Shown: positions 8,793 through 19,592 of the stretch, piece after piece
How the letters are laid out: each line of letters starts with the position of its first letter
Position numbering within the stretch: position 1 is the stretch's first letter
Assembly: GCF_009833495.1 (NCBI RefSeq)
Contig: NZ_WUWG01000005.1
Location: 124,001-188,000 of the forward strand
DNA length: 64,000 nucleotides
Origin: Oceanomicrobium pacificus
GTDB lineage: Bacteria; Pseudomonadota; Alphaproteobacteria; Rhodobacterales; Rhodobacteraceae
Direction of reading: 5' to 3'
Notes under the pieces: model-generated
Told to the model about the DNA's origin: nothing
Databases searched by the model: none
What the model saw: only the letters and a program-made list of their open reading frames with translations
Translations under genes and position numbers: made by a program

Positions 8793-9254
8793 TCATGCCG
8801 GCGAATTGATCGCGGTCGATCCCATGATCATGTCGGGCAGGCCCTGGCGGTAGCGGCTGTTGACCATCAGCACGATGGAGATCAGCTGCAGCACGAAGAA
8901 GGCGAAGCAGATGAAGAAGAGCGTCGTGTGCACCACGGCCTGGCCGAAGGTGAATCGGTGGCCGTCACGGTCGCGCAACTCGATGCCGACGAGCCGCATG
9001 CCGATGGTCGAGCTTTTCGATCCGATGGTGATGACGCGGTAGATGAAGCTCGTCACCATCCAGATCGCGCCGAGCACGAAAATGCCAAGCCCCAGCGTGA
9101 GCACGACAACCACCATCGAGATGGCGAGGATGATGAACAGGTCGAACACCCAGGCGACCAGTCGGCGCGCGGGAACCTTGTCATAGAATTGCGCATCCAG
9201 TTCAGGATGCGGCAGGCCGGAGGTGTGGCTGGCATATCCGGTATCGGCGTTCAT
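8793..9254 (-). CDS. RDD family integral membrane protein
   Basis: A 153-residue membrane protein of unknown function. RDD proteins are named for Arg-Asp-Asp in the first membrane helix; here the equivalent is ARRLVAWVFDLFIILAI (about 28-44). Three hydrophobic segments follow the family pattern, and a conserved polar loop SSTIGMRLVGIELRDRDGHR lies between the second and third. The start at 9254 is chosen because AAGGA lies 8 nt upstream; a longer start 39 bp upstream has no good site. Some RDD proteins act as Na+/H+ antiporters, but nothing here shows that. Confidence 0.85.
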   Translation of the reverse strand: MNADTGYASHTSGLPHPELDAQFYDKVPARRLVAWVFDLFIILAISMVVVVLTLGLGIFVLGAIWMVTSFIYRVITIGSKSSTIGMRLVGIELRDRDGHRFTFGQAVVHTTLFFICFAFFVLQLISIVLMVNSRYRQGLPDMIMGSTAINSPA

Positions 9255-9322
9255 GGTCCAATCCTTGGGTTGGGTGTGGGCAACCCCTGCCACGGACGGG
9301 CAGGGGAGGCAAGTCTCGGTCC

Positions 9323-9724
9323 TCAGGCCGGGTTCGGTGTGCCGCCGTAGGGCGTGTCCTGCCGCGGTGCATCCGTGCCGGTGCGGCGTTCGTTCATGAA
9401 CTGGTCGAACTCGGCCTGGTCCTTGGCCTGGCGCAGCCGGTCGAGGAAGCTCGTGAACGCTGTCTGCTCATCCTCGAGCCGCTTCAGCGTTTCCTCGCGG
9501 TAGCTGTCAAACGCGTGGTTTCCGGTGCTCGAGAAGCGAGATTTGAAACGGTGTTTTTTGGTGCGTCCGCACATGGGTTTCCTCATGATCATATAGGCAA
9601 GAAGGGCAAGGCCGATGGGCCAGAAGACGATGAAGCCGAGCACGGTTGCAGCGATCCAGGCTGCCTTGCCGCGCGCATCGAGCCAGTTTTCAGCATCGCG
9701 CAACCAGTTTTGAGCGGAATGCAT
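9323..9724 (-). CDS. DUF2852 small membrane protein
   Basis: A 133-residue protein with one long hydrophobic segment (about 19-44, AAWIAATVLGFIVFWPIGLALLAYMIM) followed by a basic stretch and a charged helical C-terminal half containing FDSYREETLKRLEDEQTAFTSFLDRLR. This matches DUF2852, common in alphaproteobacteria and without a known function. The start at 9724 is supported by AAAGGA 8 nt upstream. A 23-bp palindrome (9742-9764) lies in its promoter region, so it may be controlled by a dimeric repressor, possibly the TetR regulator encoded next door. Confidence 0.8.
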   Translation of the reverse strand: MHSAQNWLRDAENWLDARGKAAWIAATVLGFIVFWPIGLALLAYMIMRKPMCGRTKKHRFKSRFSSTGNHAFDSYREETLKRLEDEQTAFTSFLDRLRQAKDQAEFDQFMNERRTGTDAPRQDTPYGGTPNPA

Positions 9725-9741
9725 GGTCGGGTCCTTTCTCA

Positions 9742-9764
9742 TGTAAATGTGTTTCACATTAACA
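9742..9764. promoter_or_regulatory. Candidate operator palindrome upstream of the DUF2852 gene
   Basis: TGTAAATGTG and CACATTAACA flank a TTT centre; 9 of 10 positions pair as an inverted repeat. It ends about 18 bp before the DUF2852 start and about 115 bp from the end of the TetR-family gene at 9879. Size and symmetry suit a TetR- or GntR-type dimer; which protein binds is unknown. Confidence 0.5.
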
Positions 9765-9878
9765 TAGATGGGAGATGCGCGGCCGTTTGCAAGCGACGTC
9801 GCGTCAAAAAACCGGCTGACAGTGGAAAAACGTGCGGTTCCGCACAATCGTGCGGGCAGGTCGTGGCGGGATGCGGCC

Positions 9879-10508
9879 CTAGTCCGACGGCAAAAGCCCC
9901 AGACCTCTCAGATAGATACCGGTGCCGCTCTCCAGAAGTTGCTCGGCCGAAAAGGGACCGCGATTACCGTCGCCGCCGCGCGCGAACAGTTCCACGACAC
10001 CATGGGACAGGGCCCAGATATGGTCGGCCACCATGGAGGCTGGCGGGCGGCGGTCCTCGGGAATGTGGCGGGCCATCGTCTCGGCCGCGCGGATCAGCAC
10101 GGATTTGGCGCGGTTCGCGGCCATGTTGAGCGCCGGCGTGGCGTGCACCGAAATACCGCTTTCGAACATCGCGATATAGTGGCCGGGATTGGACCGCGCG
10201 AAACTGAGATAGGCCCGTCCGACACTTTCAAACGCCTGCAGCGAGGATGGCAGCCCGTCCGCATAGGCGGTCTCCAGCACTTCCGCGAACATCTCGTAGC
10301 CCTGCCGCGCGACCTCCTCGAGCAGGTCCTCGCGCCCCTTGAAGTGGCGATAGGGCGCCGCCGGGCTGACACCGGCCTGCCGCGCGGCCTCGGCCAGCGT
10401 GAAGCCCTGCGGCCCTTTCTCCACGATGAGCGCCAGCGTCGCCTCGATCAGCGCTTCGCGCAGGTTGCCGTGGTGATAGCCGCGCCGCGCGCGGGTTTCG
10501 CTGCTCAT
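9879..10508 (-). CDS. TetR/AcrR-family transcriptional regulator
   Basis: A 209-residue repressor-type regulator. The N-terminal TetR helix-turn-helix covers about residues 13-60 (YHHGNLREALIEATLALI, then FTLAEAARQAGVSPAAPYRHFKGREDLL). The C-terminal half resembles the WHG-containing ligand domain: SHGVVELFARGG near 165-176 and a preceding MFESGISVHATPALN stretch. The ligand is unknown. Downstream on the same strand is the DUF2852 gene with a palindrome in front of it; upstream is ppk2, ending 41 bp away. It could control either, or only itself. Confidence 0.9.
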   Translation of the reverse strand: MSSETRARRGYHHGNLREALIEATLALIVEKGPQGFTLAEAARQAGVSPAAPYRHFKGREDLLEEVARQGYEMFAEVLETAYADGLPSSLQAFESVGRAYLSFARSNPGHYIAMFESGISVHATPALNMAANRAKSVLIRAAETMARHIPEDRRPPASMVADHIWALSHGVVELFARGGDGNRGPFSAEQLLESGTGIYLRGLGLLPSD

Positions 10509-10548
10509 GGCACTGCGGAGCGGTTGCGGCGGGAGGTGGCAGGTTGCC

Positions 10549-11436
10549 TCATGCGTTCAGGTCCGCATCCATGAGCGCCGGTCCGCCGGTCAGCGTTGGG
10601 TCCGGTCCGATCGATGCATCCGGATCGGCCTTTTCATACGGAACATGGCTGAGAAGCGTGCGCATCACCTCCAGCCGGGCGCGCTTCTTGTCATCCGCGC
10701 GGATCACGGTCCACGGCATGCCGGGCCTGTGGGTGCGTTCCAGCATCTCGCGGATCGCGACCGTATAGTCGTCCCAGAGCGACAGACCCTTCACGTCGAT
10801 GGAGGAGAGTTTCCACTGTTTGAGCGGGTCGGATTCGCGGGCGAGAAAGCGACGCAACTGTTCCGCGCGCCCGACTGTCAGCCAGATTTTCAGGAAGATG
10901 ATCCCGTCATCGACAAGCGCCCGTTCGAAATCCGGCACCTGGTCGAAGAAGAGCGCCCGCTGTGCATCGGTGGAAAATCCGAAGACCCGTTCGACGACGG
11001 CGCGATTGTACCAGGAGCGGTCGAAGAGCGAGAGTTCGCCGGCCGCCGGCAAGTGTTCGACGTAGCGCTGGAAATACCATTGCGTCTGCTGGCGCTCGGT
11101 CGGCTTTGGCAGGGCCACAACCCGGGTCCAGCGCGGGTTCATATTCTCCCGCACGCGTTTGATCGCGCCACCCTTGCCGGCCGCGTCGCGCCCCTCGAAA
11201 AGGACCACAACTCGCTGGCCGCTGTCGCGCAGCCAGTTCTGCATCTTGGCCAGTTCGACCTGCAGCGCGTCATACTGGTCGTTATAGTCGCTCTTGGGCA
11301 ACTCTTCCGCATAGGGATAGTCAGGCCCGAGGATCGGATCGCCGCCCGACGCATCGATCGCTTCGCGCACCGCTTTCGGCGCCTCTTTTTCATAGTAGCG
11401 GCTGATGGCCCCGTCGAAGGGGAGGTCCTGGCTCAT
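10549..11436 (-). CDS. ppk2: Polyphosphate kinase 2
   Basis: Transfers phosphate between polyphosphate and nucleoside diphosphates. The 295-residue protein is a single-domain class I-like PPK2: Walker [16 protein letters not shown] at about 80-94, Walker [15 protein letters not shown] at about 137-150, and the lid segment [20 protein letters not shown] between them. The conserved DDKKRARL motif lies near 245. The C-terminal 25 residues are variable and acidic. It is not adjacent to ppk1 or ppx. Direction of the reaction and nucleotide preference cannot be read from this sequence. Confidence 0.93.
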   Translation of the reverse strand: MSQDLPFDGAISRYYEKEAPKAVREAIDASGGDPILGPDYPYAEELPKSDYNDQYDALQVELAKMQNWLRDSGQRVVVLFEGRDAAGKGGAIKRVRENMNPRWTRVVALPKPTERQQTQWYFQRYVEHLPAAGELSLFDRSWYNRAVVERVFGFSTDAQRALFFDQVPDFERALVDDGIIFLKIWLTVGRAEQLRRFLARESDPLKQWKLSSIDVKGLSLWDDYTVAIREMLERTHRPGMPWTVIRADDKKRARLEVMRTLLSHVPYEKADPDASIGPDPTLTGGPALMDADLNA

Positions 11437-11501
11437 ATCTTCGCTCCTGCTCCGCCCGTCAGTATGAAGAGCGCCTGTCCGGGGTGCAACCGGGCAGGCG
11501 G

Positions 11502-12488
11502 TCAGGCGGTTCCCTGCGCGACCCGGTCGATGGCGGCAAGGAGCGCGGGTGTTGCCACATGATGGGGCATGTGGCCGACCCCGTCGAGGCGCACGAGGTT
11601 GGATCCGTCGACGGCCTTGGCCAGCGGTTCGGAATGGACCTTGAGCGGCACGGTCGTGTCGGCGGTTCCGTGCAGGATTTCCACCGGCATCCGGAGCGTG
11701 GCGTAGCGCGGCGCCATGGTCCGCAAATAGCCCTTCAGATTGCCCACATCGGCGGCGTTGGCGCGGATCGTGTCAGGCTGGAGCGCGATCGGCGGGCCGA
11801 CATGGTCGATATAGCCCACGGGCACCGGCTGCGGCGCGAAAATCCGTGCAACCGTCCGCTCCACGAAGGACTCGGTTGCGAAGCTGCCGAGCGCGCGGGC
11901 GACCGCCGGACCGGTTACGGGCGAGCCCGCCAGCCCATAAAGAAACCCGACGCCGCCCTCCCACGGGTGGCTGGCCGCGCCAAGGAGCACCAGCCCGTCG
12001 ACGCTTTCGGGCGCATCGAGCGCCCAGGCAAGCGCCACTGCGCCGCCATAGCTGTGCCCGACGATGATGGCCTTCTCGATGCCGAGCCCGCGCGCGGCCT
12101 CGCGCATCAGCCGGGCCTGTTCGGACGGGTCGTCACCGCGGGTCGCGGGGCGCGAACTGAAGCCGAGCCCGGGTCGGTCGAAGGCCAGCACGCGGCGGGT
12201 CCGGGCGATCTCGGCATAGGGGCGATAGGTCCAGTCGCGAAGATTGCCGCTCGCGCCGTGGATCAGGATCACCGCACGGCCCTGGCCGGCCATTTCGTAA
12301 TGCAGCCGCGTCCCGTCGCGGGTGATGAAATCGCCGGTGGGCGGATAGTTAACGATCTGATCCTTCACACCGTCCTCCGGCGCGCACCCGGCGAGGGCCG
12401 CGAGCGACAGGCCGCCCGCGCCCTGCAACAGGCGGCGGCGCGAGACGCGACGCGCGTCAATCCGTGGACCCGATCCGGTCGAGCTCAT
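11502..12488 (-). CDS. Alpha/beta hydrolase, predicted lipoprotein
   Basis: A 328-residue serine hydrolase of unknown substrate. The start at 12488 gives an N-terminus with [20 protein letters not shown]: twin-arginine-like residues, a hydrophobic stretch and a lipobox (LAGC), so a Tat-exported lipoprotein is predicted. The hydrolase domain has the oxyanion segment LIHGASGN, the nucleophile elbow GHSYGGA, a late aspartate (HGTADTTVP) and the catalytic histidine (GVGHMPHH). The gene overlaps the 3' end of metA by 32 bp, implying co-transcription, though no functional link to methionine synthesis is evident. Confidence 0.87.
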   Translation of the reverse strand: MSSTGSGPRIDARRVSRRRLLQGAGGLSLAALAGCAPEDGVKDQIVNYPPTGDFITRDGTRLHYEMAGQGRAVILIHGASGNLRDWTYRPYAEIARTRRVLAFDRPGLGFSSRPATRGDDPSEQARLMREAARGLGIEKAIIVGHSYGGAVALAWALDAPESVDGLVLLGAASHPWEGGVGFLYGLAGSPVTGPAVARALGSFATESFVERTVARIFAPQPVPVGYIDHVGPPIALQPDTIRANAADVGNLKGYLRTMAPRYATLRMPVEILHGTADTTVPLKVHSEPLAKAVDGSNLVRLDGVGHMPHHVATPALLAAIDRVAQGTA

Positions 12489-13380
12489 ATGGCGTTGTCT
12501 GGTATATCTCATTGATCCAGTTGCCATATAAAAGGTGCGCGTGGCTGCGCCAGCGGTTCTCCGGATTTCGTGAAGGGTCGTCAGACGGGTAGTAGTTGCG
12601 CGGCACCTCGATCGGGGCGCCGGTCGACACGTCCCGGTCATATTCTTCCTTCAGCGTCTGGCTGTCATATTCCAGATGGTTGAAGATATAGAGCGCGCGG
12701 TGTGCGGGGTCTTCCACCAGACAGGGGCCGACCTCGGAACTGTCCATCAGGATTTTCAGGTCTGCGTGGGCACGCACATCTTCGGCGCGGATCTCGGTCC
12801 AGCGGCTGACGGGCACCACGAAATCGTCGGAGAAGCCGCGCAGATAGGGCGAGGCCGGGTCGAGATTCTTGTGCCGGTAGCAGCCGAAGGCCTTTTCCTT
12901 CAGCATGTGCTTCGGCACGCCGTGGAAATGGTTGATGAGCGCCATGCCGCCCCAGCAGACGCCGAAGGTCGAATGGACATTGGTCTGGGTCCAGTCCATC
13001 ACTTCGCGCATCTCGTCCCAGTAGGACACCTCTTCGAAGGGCAGATGCTCGATCGGTGCACCTGTGACGATCAGCCCGTCGAACTTCTCCTGCTTGGCCT
13101 CCTGGAAGGGTTTGTAGAAGGCTTCCATATGTTCAGACGAGGTGTTGCGCGTCTGGTGCTCGGTCATCCGGATAAGCGTCAGTTCGATCTGCAGCGGCGT
13201 GGCACCGATCAGGCGGGCGAACTGGGTCTCCGTCTGGACCTTTTTCGGCATCAGGTTCAACAGCCCGATCCGCAAGGGACGGATATCCTGCCGCTCGGCC
13301 GTCCGGTCCGACATGACCATGACGCCCTCTCGGGTGAGCACGTCGTGGGCAGGCAGGTCGGAGGGGATCTTGATCGGCAT
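12457..13380 (-). CDS. metAA: Homoserine O-acyltransferase, predicted acetyl-CoA type
   Basis: First committed step of methionine synthesis: acylation of homoserine. The 307-residue MetA-fold protein (glutamine-amidotransferase-like) has C142 (FGVCWGG), H235 and E237 (NHLEYD), which are the catalytic residues in the family numbering. Residue 111 is Glu (TGAPIEHL). In Bacillus cereus MetA, Glu at this position gives acetyl-CoA specificity while Gly gives succinyl-CoA specificity, so O-acetylhomoserine is the predicted product. The start at 13380 gives the canonical MPIK N-terminus; the upstream in-frame extension is not conserved in the family. The downstream lipoprotein gene overlaps its end. 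Confidence 0.95.
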   Translation of the reverse strand: MPIKIPSDLPAHDVLTREGVMVMSDRTAERQDIRPLRIGLLNLMPKKVQTETQFARLIGATPLQIELTLIRMTEHQTRNTSSEHMEAFYKPFQEAKQEKFDGLIVTGAPIEHLPFEEVSYWDEMREVMDWTQTNVHSTFGVCWGGMALINHFHGVPKHMLKEKAFGCYRHKNLDPASPYLRGFSDDFVVPVSRWTEIRAEDVRAHADLKILMDSSEVGPCLVEDPAHRALYIFNHLEYDSQTLKEEYDRDVSTGAPIEVPRNYYPSDDPSRNPENRWRSHAHLLYGNWINEIYQTTPYELDRIGSTD

Positions 13381-13449
13381 GGGTTTCCCGTTCGCTATGG
13401 GTGAGGTCCGAAGATGTAGGCCGCGCAACCGGTCAGGGCAAGGGGCGGG

Positions 13450-14310
13450 TCAGCGCCGGTCGATGGCCTGTCCGACGAGCGCGTCGAAATCCGCCGCATC
13501 GCGGAGCGCCGCGACCTCCTCGGCCTCCACCGTCACGCCCCAGCGTTCGGCAATGGCCGCGTAGCGCGGCAGGCGGTGCGCGATCAGCTTCTCGAACCCC
13601 CAGGCCGCGAAATCGTCCGGGTCCACGTCGGCTTCCGCGCAGTCATGCGTTGCCAGATAGTCGTCCCAGCAGTCGCGCAGGAAGGGTTCGGGATAGTACA
13701 TGGGCTTCGGCGCCCGCTTGAACCGCGCCACCAGTTCCGACCGCTGGGCCTCCGTCCCGCGGATCCAGACCGGCAGCGTTTCGCGCGACAGTACCGTCAG
13801 CACCGGATCGTCCGCATTCTCGGGGTCCACCACCTCGCAGATCGAGCCCGACGTGTCGGACACGAAATGCGCGTAGCCGTAAATGTCCCGCGCCTTGGTG
13901 ATGAAATGCGATGTGTCCATCAGCGCCGCCTGTTCGGCCAGACGGTGCTGGCGCTGGCGGCGCAGATATTCCTCGAACGGGATGCCGCCCTTGTCGGGGT
14001 CGCCCGGCTTGCCGAGATAGGTGGAAAGCGGGGCGAGGTTCTGGAAGCTGATATTGGAGGCGATGTAGATCGAGTCGGACAGGAGAAGCTCGCGCAGGAA
14101 GGGCGTGCGCATCGCCTCCCGCTTGAAATTGTCGACGATATGCTCGCCCATGTAGCGGGTGCCGATCCGGTAATCGACGGAATAGTGGAACCAGTCGCCG
14201 CCGGCGCGCAGCATGTTCGACAGGTGGGTCTTGCCAAGACCCGACATGCCGAAGAGCGACACGCGTTTCTGGTCGGCGCGCTGCCAGTCGGCGGCGGAGG
14301 AATAGATCAT
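13450..14310 (-). CDS. P-loop ATPase-like protein of unknown function
   Basis: A 286-residue protein with a Walker A motif (LFGMSGLGKTHLS, about 19-31) near the N-terminus. A Walker B-like hydrophobic strand ending in acid is less clear. The rest is polar, with many Trp/Tyr/Pro residues (APKPMYYPEPFLRDCWDDYL near 202-221), and has no membrane segment. Similar proteins occur in Rhodobacterales annotated simply as ATPase; I cannot name a function. It lies 70 bp upstream of metA on the same strand and could form an operon with it and the lipoprotein hydrolase. Confidence 0.75.
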   Translation of the reverse strand: MIYSSAADWQRADQKRVSLFGMSGLGKTHLSNMLRAGGDWFHYSVDYRIGTRYMGEHIVDNFKREAMRTPFLRELLLSDSIYIASNISFQNLAPLSTYLGKPGDPDKGGIPFEEYLRRQRQHRLAEQAALMDTSHFITKARDIYGYAHFVSDTSGSICEVVDPENADDPVLTVLSRETLPVWIRGTEAQRSELVARFKRAPKPMYYPEPFLRDCWDDYLATHDCAEADVDPDDFAAWGFEKLIAHRLPRYAAIAERWGVTVEAEEVAALRDAADFDALVGQAIDRR

Positions 14311-14398
14311 CTTGGGCGGCCCTGTCCTGCGAATATGCCCCTTGCCTAGCGGTGCGGCGGGGCGCGTTCAAACGGAAATCGGGCCCTTAAACGCGAAA

Positions 14399-14421
14399 CA
14401 GCCCCGCCTGTGGCGGGGCTG
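14399..14421 (-). terminator. Rho-independent terminator after the FadL-like gene
   Basis: A perfect 10-bp stem (CAGCCCCGCC/GGCGGGGCTG, loop TGT) followed on the minus strand by TTT. It lies 30 bp after the stop of the outer-membrane protein gene at 14451 and before the P-loop gene start. Confidence 0.8.
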
Positions 14422-14450
14422 CTCCTGAACTCTGGTCGGGTGTTGCGGCC

Positions 14451-15566
14451 TCAGTTGAGGTCGAAGGAGACCCGGATCCCTGCGCCGATGGCGTAGTTGT
14501 CCTTGTAGTTCATCACCTCGGTGCCGGACACGGCGCCGGTTGCATCGCCGAGCCAGGAATAGTTCAGGCCGGCCGAGATGCGGGTGTTGTTGGCCATCGT
14601 GTAGGTGCCGCCGATGCCGAGCGAGGTGCGCCCGTCGGTGCCGCCAAGCGTCGACACGGTGCCGCCGTTGCCCTTCTCGTAGCTGGCCTGGACGGCGCCA
14701 GAGAATTCTTCGGTGAACTTGTAGCCGAGGCCGAGATTGTAGGTGAACGTGTCGTCGTCATAGGAGACGAGGGCCGAGCCGAGGTTCGGCGGCGTCACGT
14801 CGAAATCGGACCAGTTGACCCAGCGGATCGAGCCGAAGAGCAGCGTGTTGGCAGCAACACCGGTCTGGAAGTCGAGGTTCACCGACTGCGGGGTCTCGAT
14901 GGTGGCGTCGCCTTCAAGCGCGATCGGGGCCAGACCGGTTTCGGTCGTGCTCGTGTCATGCTTGATCTTCGAGAAGTAGGTCAGCGAGACGCGGGCTGCG
15001 ATGTCCGGGCGTTCCCATGCGGCACCGATCAGGTAGCCGAAGGCCCAGTCCTTGTCGAACTTGGCGTTGTAGCCGTTCGGGAACGGGTAGACCGCGCCGT
15101 TCAGGGTCACGTCGGCCTCGACGCTCTGGGCGCGCAGACCGGCATAGCCCGAGAAGCCGCCGTCGAAATTGTACTGCAGGATACCGGTCAGGTTCTGCGA
15201 GAACGCGTCGGCCTGCTGGCCGCCGAGCAGGATCGAACCGTCGGTCGCGTAATCGACCTCGGCGCCGTAATCCTTGTCGTAGAGCAGGGCGTAGGACAGG
15301 CGGTCGTTGATGTCGTCCTTGAAGGCCAGGCTCGGCGCCCAGTAGGACTTGGCGATGTTGCCGCTGTCGGATTCAAGCGGGTTCAGCGTGGCGATGTCGG
15401 TGCCGCTGACATTCGGGCTGACATAGGTCAGGCCAAAGCCGAGATAACGGCCTTCCTCGAAGAGCGCGTTGATCGACTGGCCGGAACGGTCGAGGCCGCC
15501 GGCAAAAGCGGACGTGGCAGTGGCGGCGACGATCGCAGTGGTCGCGGCCAAGGTAATCTTGGACAT
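14451..15566 (-). CDS. FadL/OmpP1-type outer membrane transporter
   Basis: Beta-barrel of 371 residues predicted to pass hydrophobic molecules across the outer membrane. It has a clear signal peptide (hydrophobic stretch ending ATSAFAGG, cleavage near 22) and the FadL-type N-terminus DRSGQSINALFEEGRY, which in FadL forms the plug. The body shows alternating strand/turn composition, and the chain ends with a strand close to the terminus (IRVSFDLN). A hairpin (15585-15605) lies in its 5' untranslated region and a terminator follows. The natural substrate (fatty acid, hydrocarbon or aromatic) is not indicated by neighbours. Confidence 0.88.
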   Translation of the reverse strand: MSKITLAATTAIVAATATSAFAGGLDRSGQSINALFEEGRYLGFGLTYVSPNVSGTDIATLNPLESDSGNIAKSYWAPSLAFKDDINDRLSYALLYDKDYGAEVDYATDGSILLGGQQADAFSQNLTGILQYNFDGGFSGYAGLRAQSVEADVTLNGAVYPFPNGYNAKFDKDWAFGYLIGAAWERPDIAARVSLTYFSKIKHDTSTTETGLAPIALEGDATIETPQSVNLDFQTGVAANTLLFGSIRWVNWSDFDVTPPNLGSALVSYDDDTFTYNLGLGYKFTEEFSGAVQASYEKGNGGTVSTLGGTDGRTSLGIGGTYTMANNTRISAGLNYSWLGDATGAVSGTEVMNYKDNYAIGAGIRVSFDLN

Positions 15567-15584
15567 AATTTTCCTCCAAACACG

Positions 15585-15605
15585 ACCCGGCTGTCACCGC
15601 CGGGT
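15585..15605 (-). promoter_or_regulatory. Hairpin in the 5' leader of the FadL-like mRNA
   Basis: ACCCGGC (15585-15591) and GCCGGGT (15599-15605) form a 7-bp stem with a 7-base loop just upstream of the GGAGG-type ribosome-binding site. It has no T run. It may stabilise the abundant porin mRNA or affect translation; the role is inferred. Confidence 0.4.
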
Positions 15606-15766
15606 TCGGACATGGGGGAAGGATTACCGAGTGAAAGTGGCGAAAATCTATCCTGACGCTACGGAAATGTGGAATTTACGTAACGTCATTGTGGCAGGCA
15701 TGTTGCACTTGGCGCCTGCGGCACAGGGTGCGGGCGGAAATCAGCCGATCCCCGCCCGCGCAAGGG

Positions 15767-16303
15767 TCACTTTTTCATCGCGTCGAGCGAAACCTGCAGG
15801 ATCGATTCGGCCTCGGCCTTGTCGCCCCAGCCGATCACCTTCACCCATTTGCCGTCTTCGAGATCCTTGTAATGCTCGAAGAAGTGCTGGATGCGGTCGC
15901 GGGTCTTCTGCGGCACATCGTTCAGGTCCTGGATGCCGGCCTGGAACGGGTCGACCTTCTCGACCGGCACGGCGATCAGCTTGTCGTCCATGCCGCCGTC
16001 ATCTTCCATCTTCAGCACGCCGACGGGGCGGCAGCGGATGACGGAGCCGGGCTGGAGCGCGAAATCCATCAGCACCAGCACGTCGGTCGGGTCGCCGTCG
16101 GCATGGAGCGTGTTGGGGACGAACCCGTAGTTGCACGGGTAGAACATCGGAGTGTTCACGACACGGTCGACGAAGACCGCGCCCGACTCCTTGTCGATCT
16201 CGTATTTGACCGGGGCGCCGCCGCCGGCACCGCCGGGGATTTCGATGACGACATTGATGTCTTTGGGCGGGTTCGAGCCCGCGGGGATCTTGTCGATATT
16301 CAT
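15767..16303 (-). CDS. ppa: Inorganic pyrophosphatase (family I)
   Basis: Hydrolyses pyrophosphate released by biosynthetic reactions. The 178-residue protein starts MNIDKIPAGSNPPKDINVVIEIP and contains the family I signature DGDPTDVLVL (about 67-76) with its metal-binding aspartates, plus KYEIDKESG and FYPCNYGFVP. Length is normal for the soluble bacterial hexameric enzyme. The start at 16303 has AGGAGTGAG 7 nt upstream; a longer in-frame extension lacks conservation. It is followed by GC-rich inverted sequence around 15730-15765 but no clear T-tailed terminator. Confidence 0.97.
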   Translation of the reverse strand: MNIDKIPAGSNPPKDINVVIEIPGGAGGGAPVKYEIDKESGAVFVDRVVNTPMFYPCNYGFVPNTLHADGDPTDVLVLMDFALQPGSVIRCRPVGVLKMEDDGGMDDKLIAVPVEKVDPFQAGIQDLNDVPQKTRDRIQHFFEHYKDLEDGKWVKVIGWGDKAEAESILQVSLDAMKK

Positions 16304-16370
16304 GTCTCGCTCACTCCTGCAAAGGCGGTTCGCGCAGCGGTTAGCATGATTGCAGGAGCCGCAAAAGGCC

Positions 16371-17255
16371 CTATTGCGGGACCTTTTGCCGCCGCCGCTC
16401 GGACCGCAGGCTGACAAGGTTTCCCGCGAAGATGAAGCCCGCGCCGATGAAGACCGCGGCCATGAGCGGCTCGCTGTAGATCACCGCGCCGATGATGGCG
16501 ATGACCGGCAGGCGGGCAAATTCCATCGGGGCGACCAGCGTCACCGGTGCGCAATGGAGCGCCGAGGTCAGGCAGTAGTGGGCCGACAGTCCGCTGATCG
16601 CGACGATCACGATCCACGGCGCCACCGCGAGCGAGGGCCATGGAATGCCGCCGGGCAGCGACAGGGCCAGCCCGAAGAGCGTCTGGTAGAAGGTCATCCA
16701 GAACAGCACGCAGATCACGCTATCGGTGCGCGACAGTTTCTTCGTCGTGATCGAGTTCATCGCAAATCCGAGTGCGGCGCCGAGACCGGCCAACTGTCCC
16801 CAGGACAGGCCGCCCGCATCGGGCCGCGCGATGATGAGGATGCCGATAAAGCCGAGCAGGGCCGCCGTGAGCCGTGCTGCGGTCAGCCGTTCCCCGAGCA
16901 GGAACGGGGCCAGAAGCGCGACCCAGATCGGGTTGGTGAATTCGAGCGCGACAAGCTGGCTCAGCGGGATCACGGTGATCCCCCAGAACCAGAGGTTCTG
17001 CGCGGTGAAGTGGAAGATGTTGCGCACGATATGGAGCGGCATGCGCGCCGTGCGCACCTGCGCCAGTCCACGGCGGCTCCGCGCGCCGATGGCGATCACG
17101 ATCCCGAAGCCGATGATCGAACGGTAGAACATCAGCTCGAACGTGTTCATCTCGATAGAGATTTCGCGCCCCGCGACGGTCATGGCCGAGAAGGAGGCAA
17201 TGGCGCCGACCATCCAGAGGGCGGCGCGCAGCGGCTGCTGGTCGGGCTGGGTCAT
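16371..17255 (-). CDS. EamA/DMT-family transporter
   Basis: A 294-residue inner-membrane transporter of the drug/metabolite superfamily. About ten hydrophobic segments form two tandem EamA repeats; the second begins near residue 155. Recognisable elements include FELMFYRSIIGFGIVIAI in helix 2 and PLSQLVALEFTNPIWVALLAPFLLGERLT at the end of repeat 1, with the family's conserved Glu-Arg. Substrates of the family range from amino acids to purines and cannot be predicted here. The start at 17255 (MTQPDQQ) avoids a long basic extension. It lies 28 bp after a small membrane-protein gene. Confidence 0.9.
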   Translation of the reverse strand: MTQPDQQPLRAALWMVGAIASFSAMTVAGREISIEMNTFELMFYRSIIGFGIVIAIGARSRRGLAQVRTARMPLHIVRNIFHFTAQNLWFWGITVIPLSQLVALEFTNPIWVALLAPFLLGERLTAARLTAALLGFIGILIIARPDAGGLSWGQLAGLGAALGFAMNSITTKKLSRTDSVICVLFWMTFYQTLFGLALSLPGGIPWPSLAVAPWIVIVAISGLSAHYCLTSALHCAPVTLVAPMEFARLPVIAIIGAVIYSEPLMAAVFIGAGFIFAGNLVSLRSERRRQKVPQ

Positions 17256-17283
17256 GCGGCGTCGCGCCGCCTGCAAATGTCGG

Positions 17284-17718
17284 TCACAGCATCTGGACCG
17301 TTTCCTTGCCATCGCCGGCGGCGATGGTTGCGATCAGGTCGCAGACAAGGCCGAAGAGCGCGCAGGCCGCGACGAACCACCAGGGCGAATTGAACAGGTG
17401 GAACCCCTGGAAATAGCTCTGGAGCAGGGCGGCCATGTCGCCATAGGCGAGCATCACGGCCACGAGGCCGAGCCAGCCCGCGATCCACGGGCCGCGCAGC
17501 CACCATGTGAACCGCCGGTTGAGCACCGGCAGCCAGTCGATCACACCGAACGCGCCGACCATGGCGCCAAGTGTCACCCACCAGAGCAGATAGCCCAGCA
17601 GATCGAAGATGCCCGCCTGCGGCATGGCCGTCAGCATGATCGCCCAGCCGATCCCGACCACGAGGCCGAAGATCTTGGCAACGGTGATGCGCAGCATCAG
17701 GGAAGGTTTCTTGAACAT
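17284..17718 (-). CDS. Conserved four-helix membrane protein, function unknown
   Basis: A 144-residue hydrophobic protein with about four membrane segments: VAKIFGLVVGIGWAIMLT, LGYLLWWVTLGAMVGAFGVI, GPWIAGWLGLVAVMLAY and PWWFVAACALFGLVCDLIATIA. It is rich in Trp. It begins with a short basic N-terminus (MFKKPSLMLR). No family motif is recognised. It lies between guaA and the EamA transporter on the same strand, 28 bp from the latter, so it may be co-transcribed with it. Confidence 0.75.
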   Translation of the reverse strand: MFKKPSLMLRITVAKIFGLVVGIGWAIMLTAMPQAGIFDLLGYLLWWVTLGAMVGAFGVIDWLPVLNRRFTWWLRGPWIAGWLGLVAVMLAYGDMAALLQSYFQGFHLFNSPWWFVAACALFGLVCDLIATIAAGDGKETVQML

Positions 17719-17806
17719 GGGTCACCTGCATTCGGGGCCGTGGATTCGCCGCCAGACTAAAGTGCGGGGCAGGTCGCGTCGACCGGCTTGGCCGGTCGGC
17801 CCGCGC

Positions 17807-19375
<1,569 letters not shown>

Positions 19376-19592
19376 GTCCTGCCATTAGTGAATTGACCTG
19401 CCGCGCGCAAGTCCCGGCAGGTTTCAAAGGCGCCGGACAGGGTGACGTGGGCGCCGCACGGGTCCCGATGGCAGCGCATGTCGCTTTTGGGCCGAAAGTG
19501 ACGGTTTCGTTCTGCGGCATACGGTTGCGCTTGGGCTATCTCGGAAAGGGAGAAGCCGCCCTGTCCGTGCGGCGCAGTCAGGAGATCGGCAG

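Noticed and set aside
13381-13450. Possible SAM-responsive riboswitch before metA
   Set aside because: Only about 70 bp separate metA from the upstream gene and I could not match the SAM-II or other SAM riboswitch cores there.
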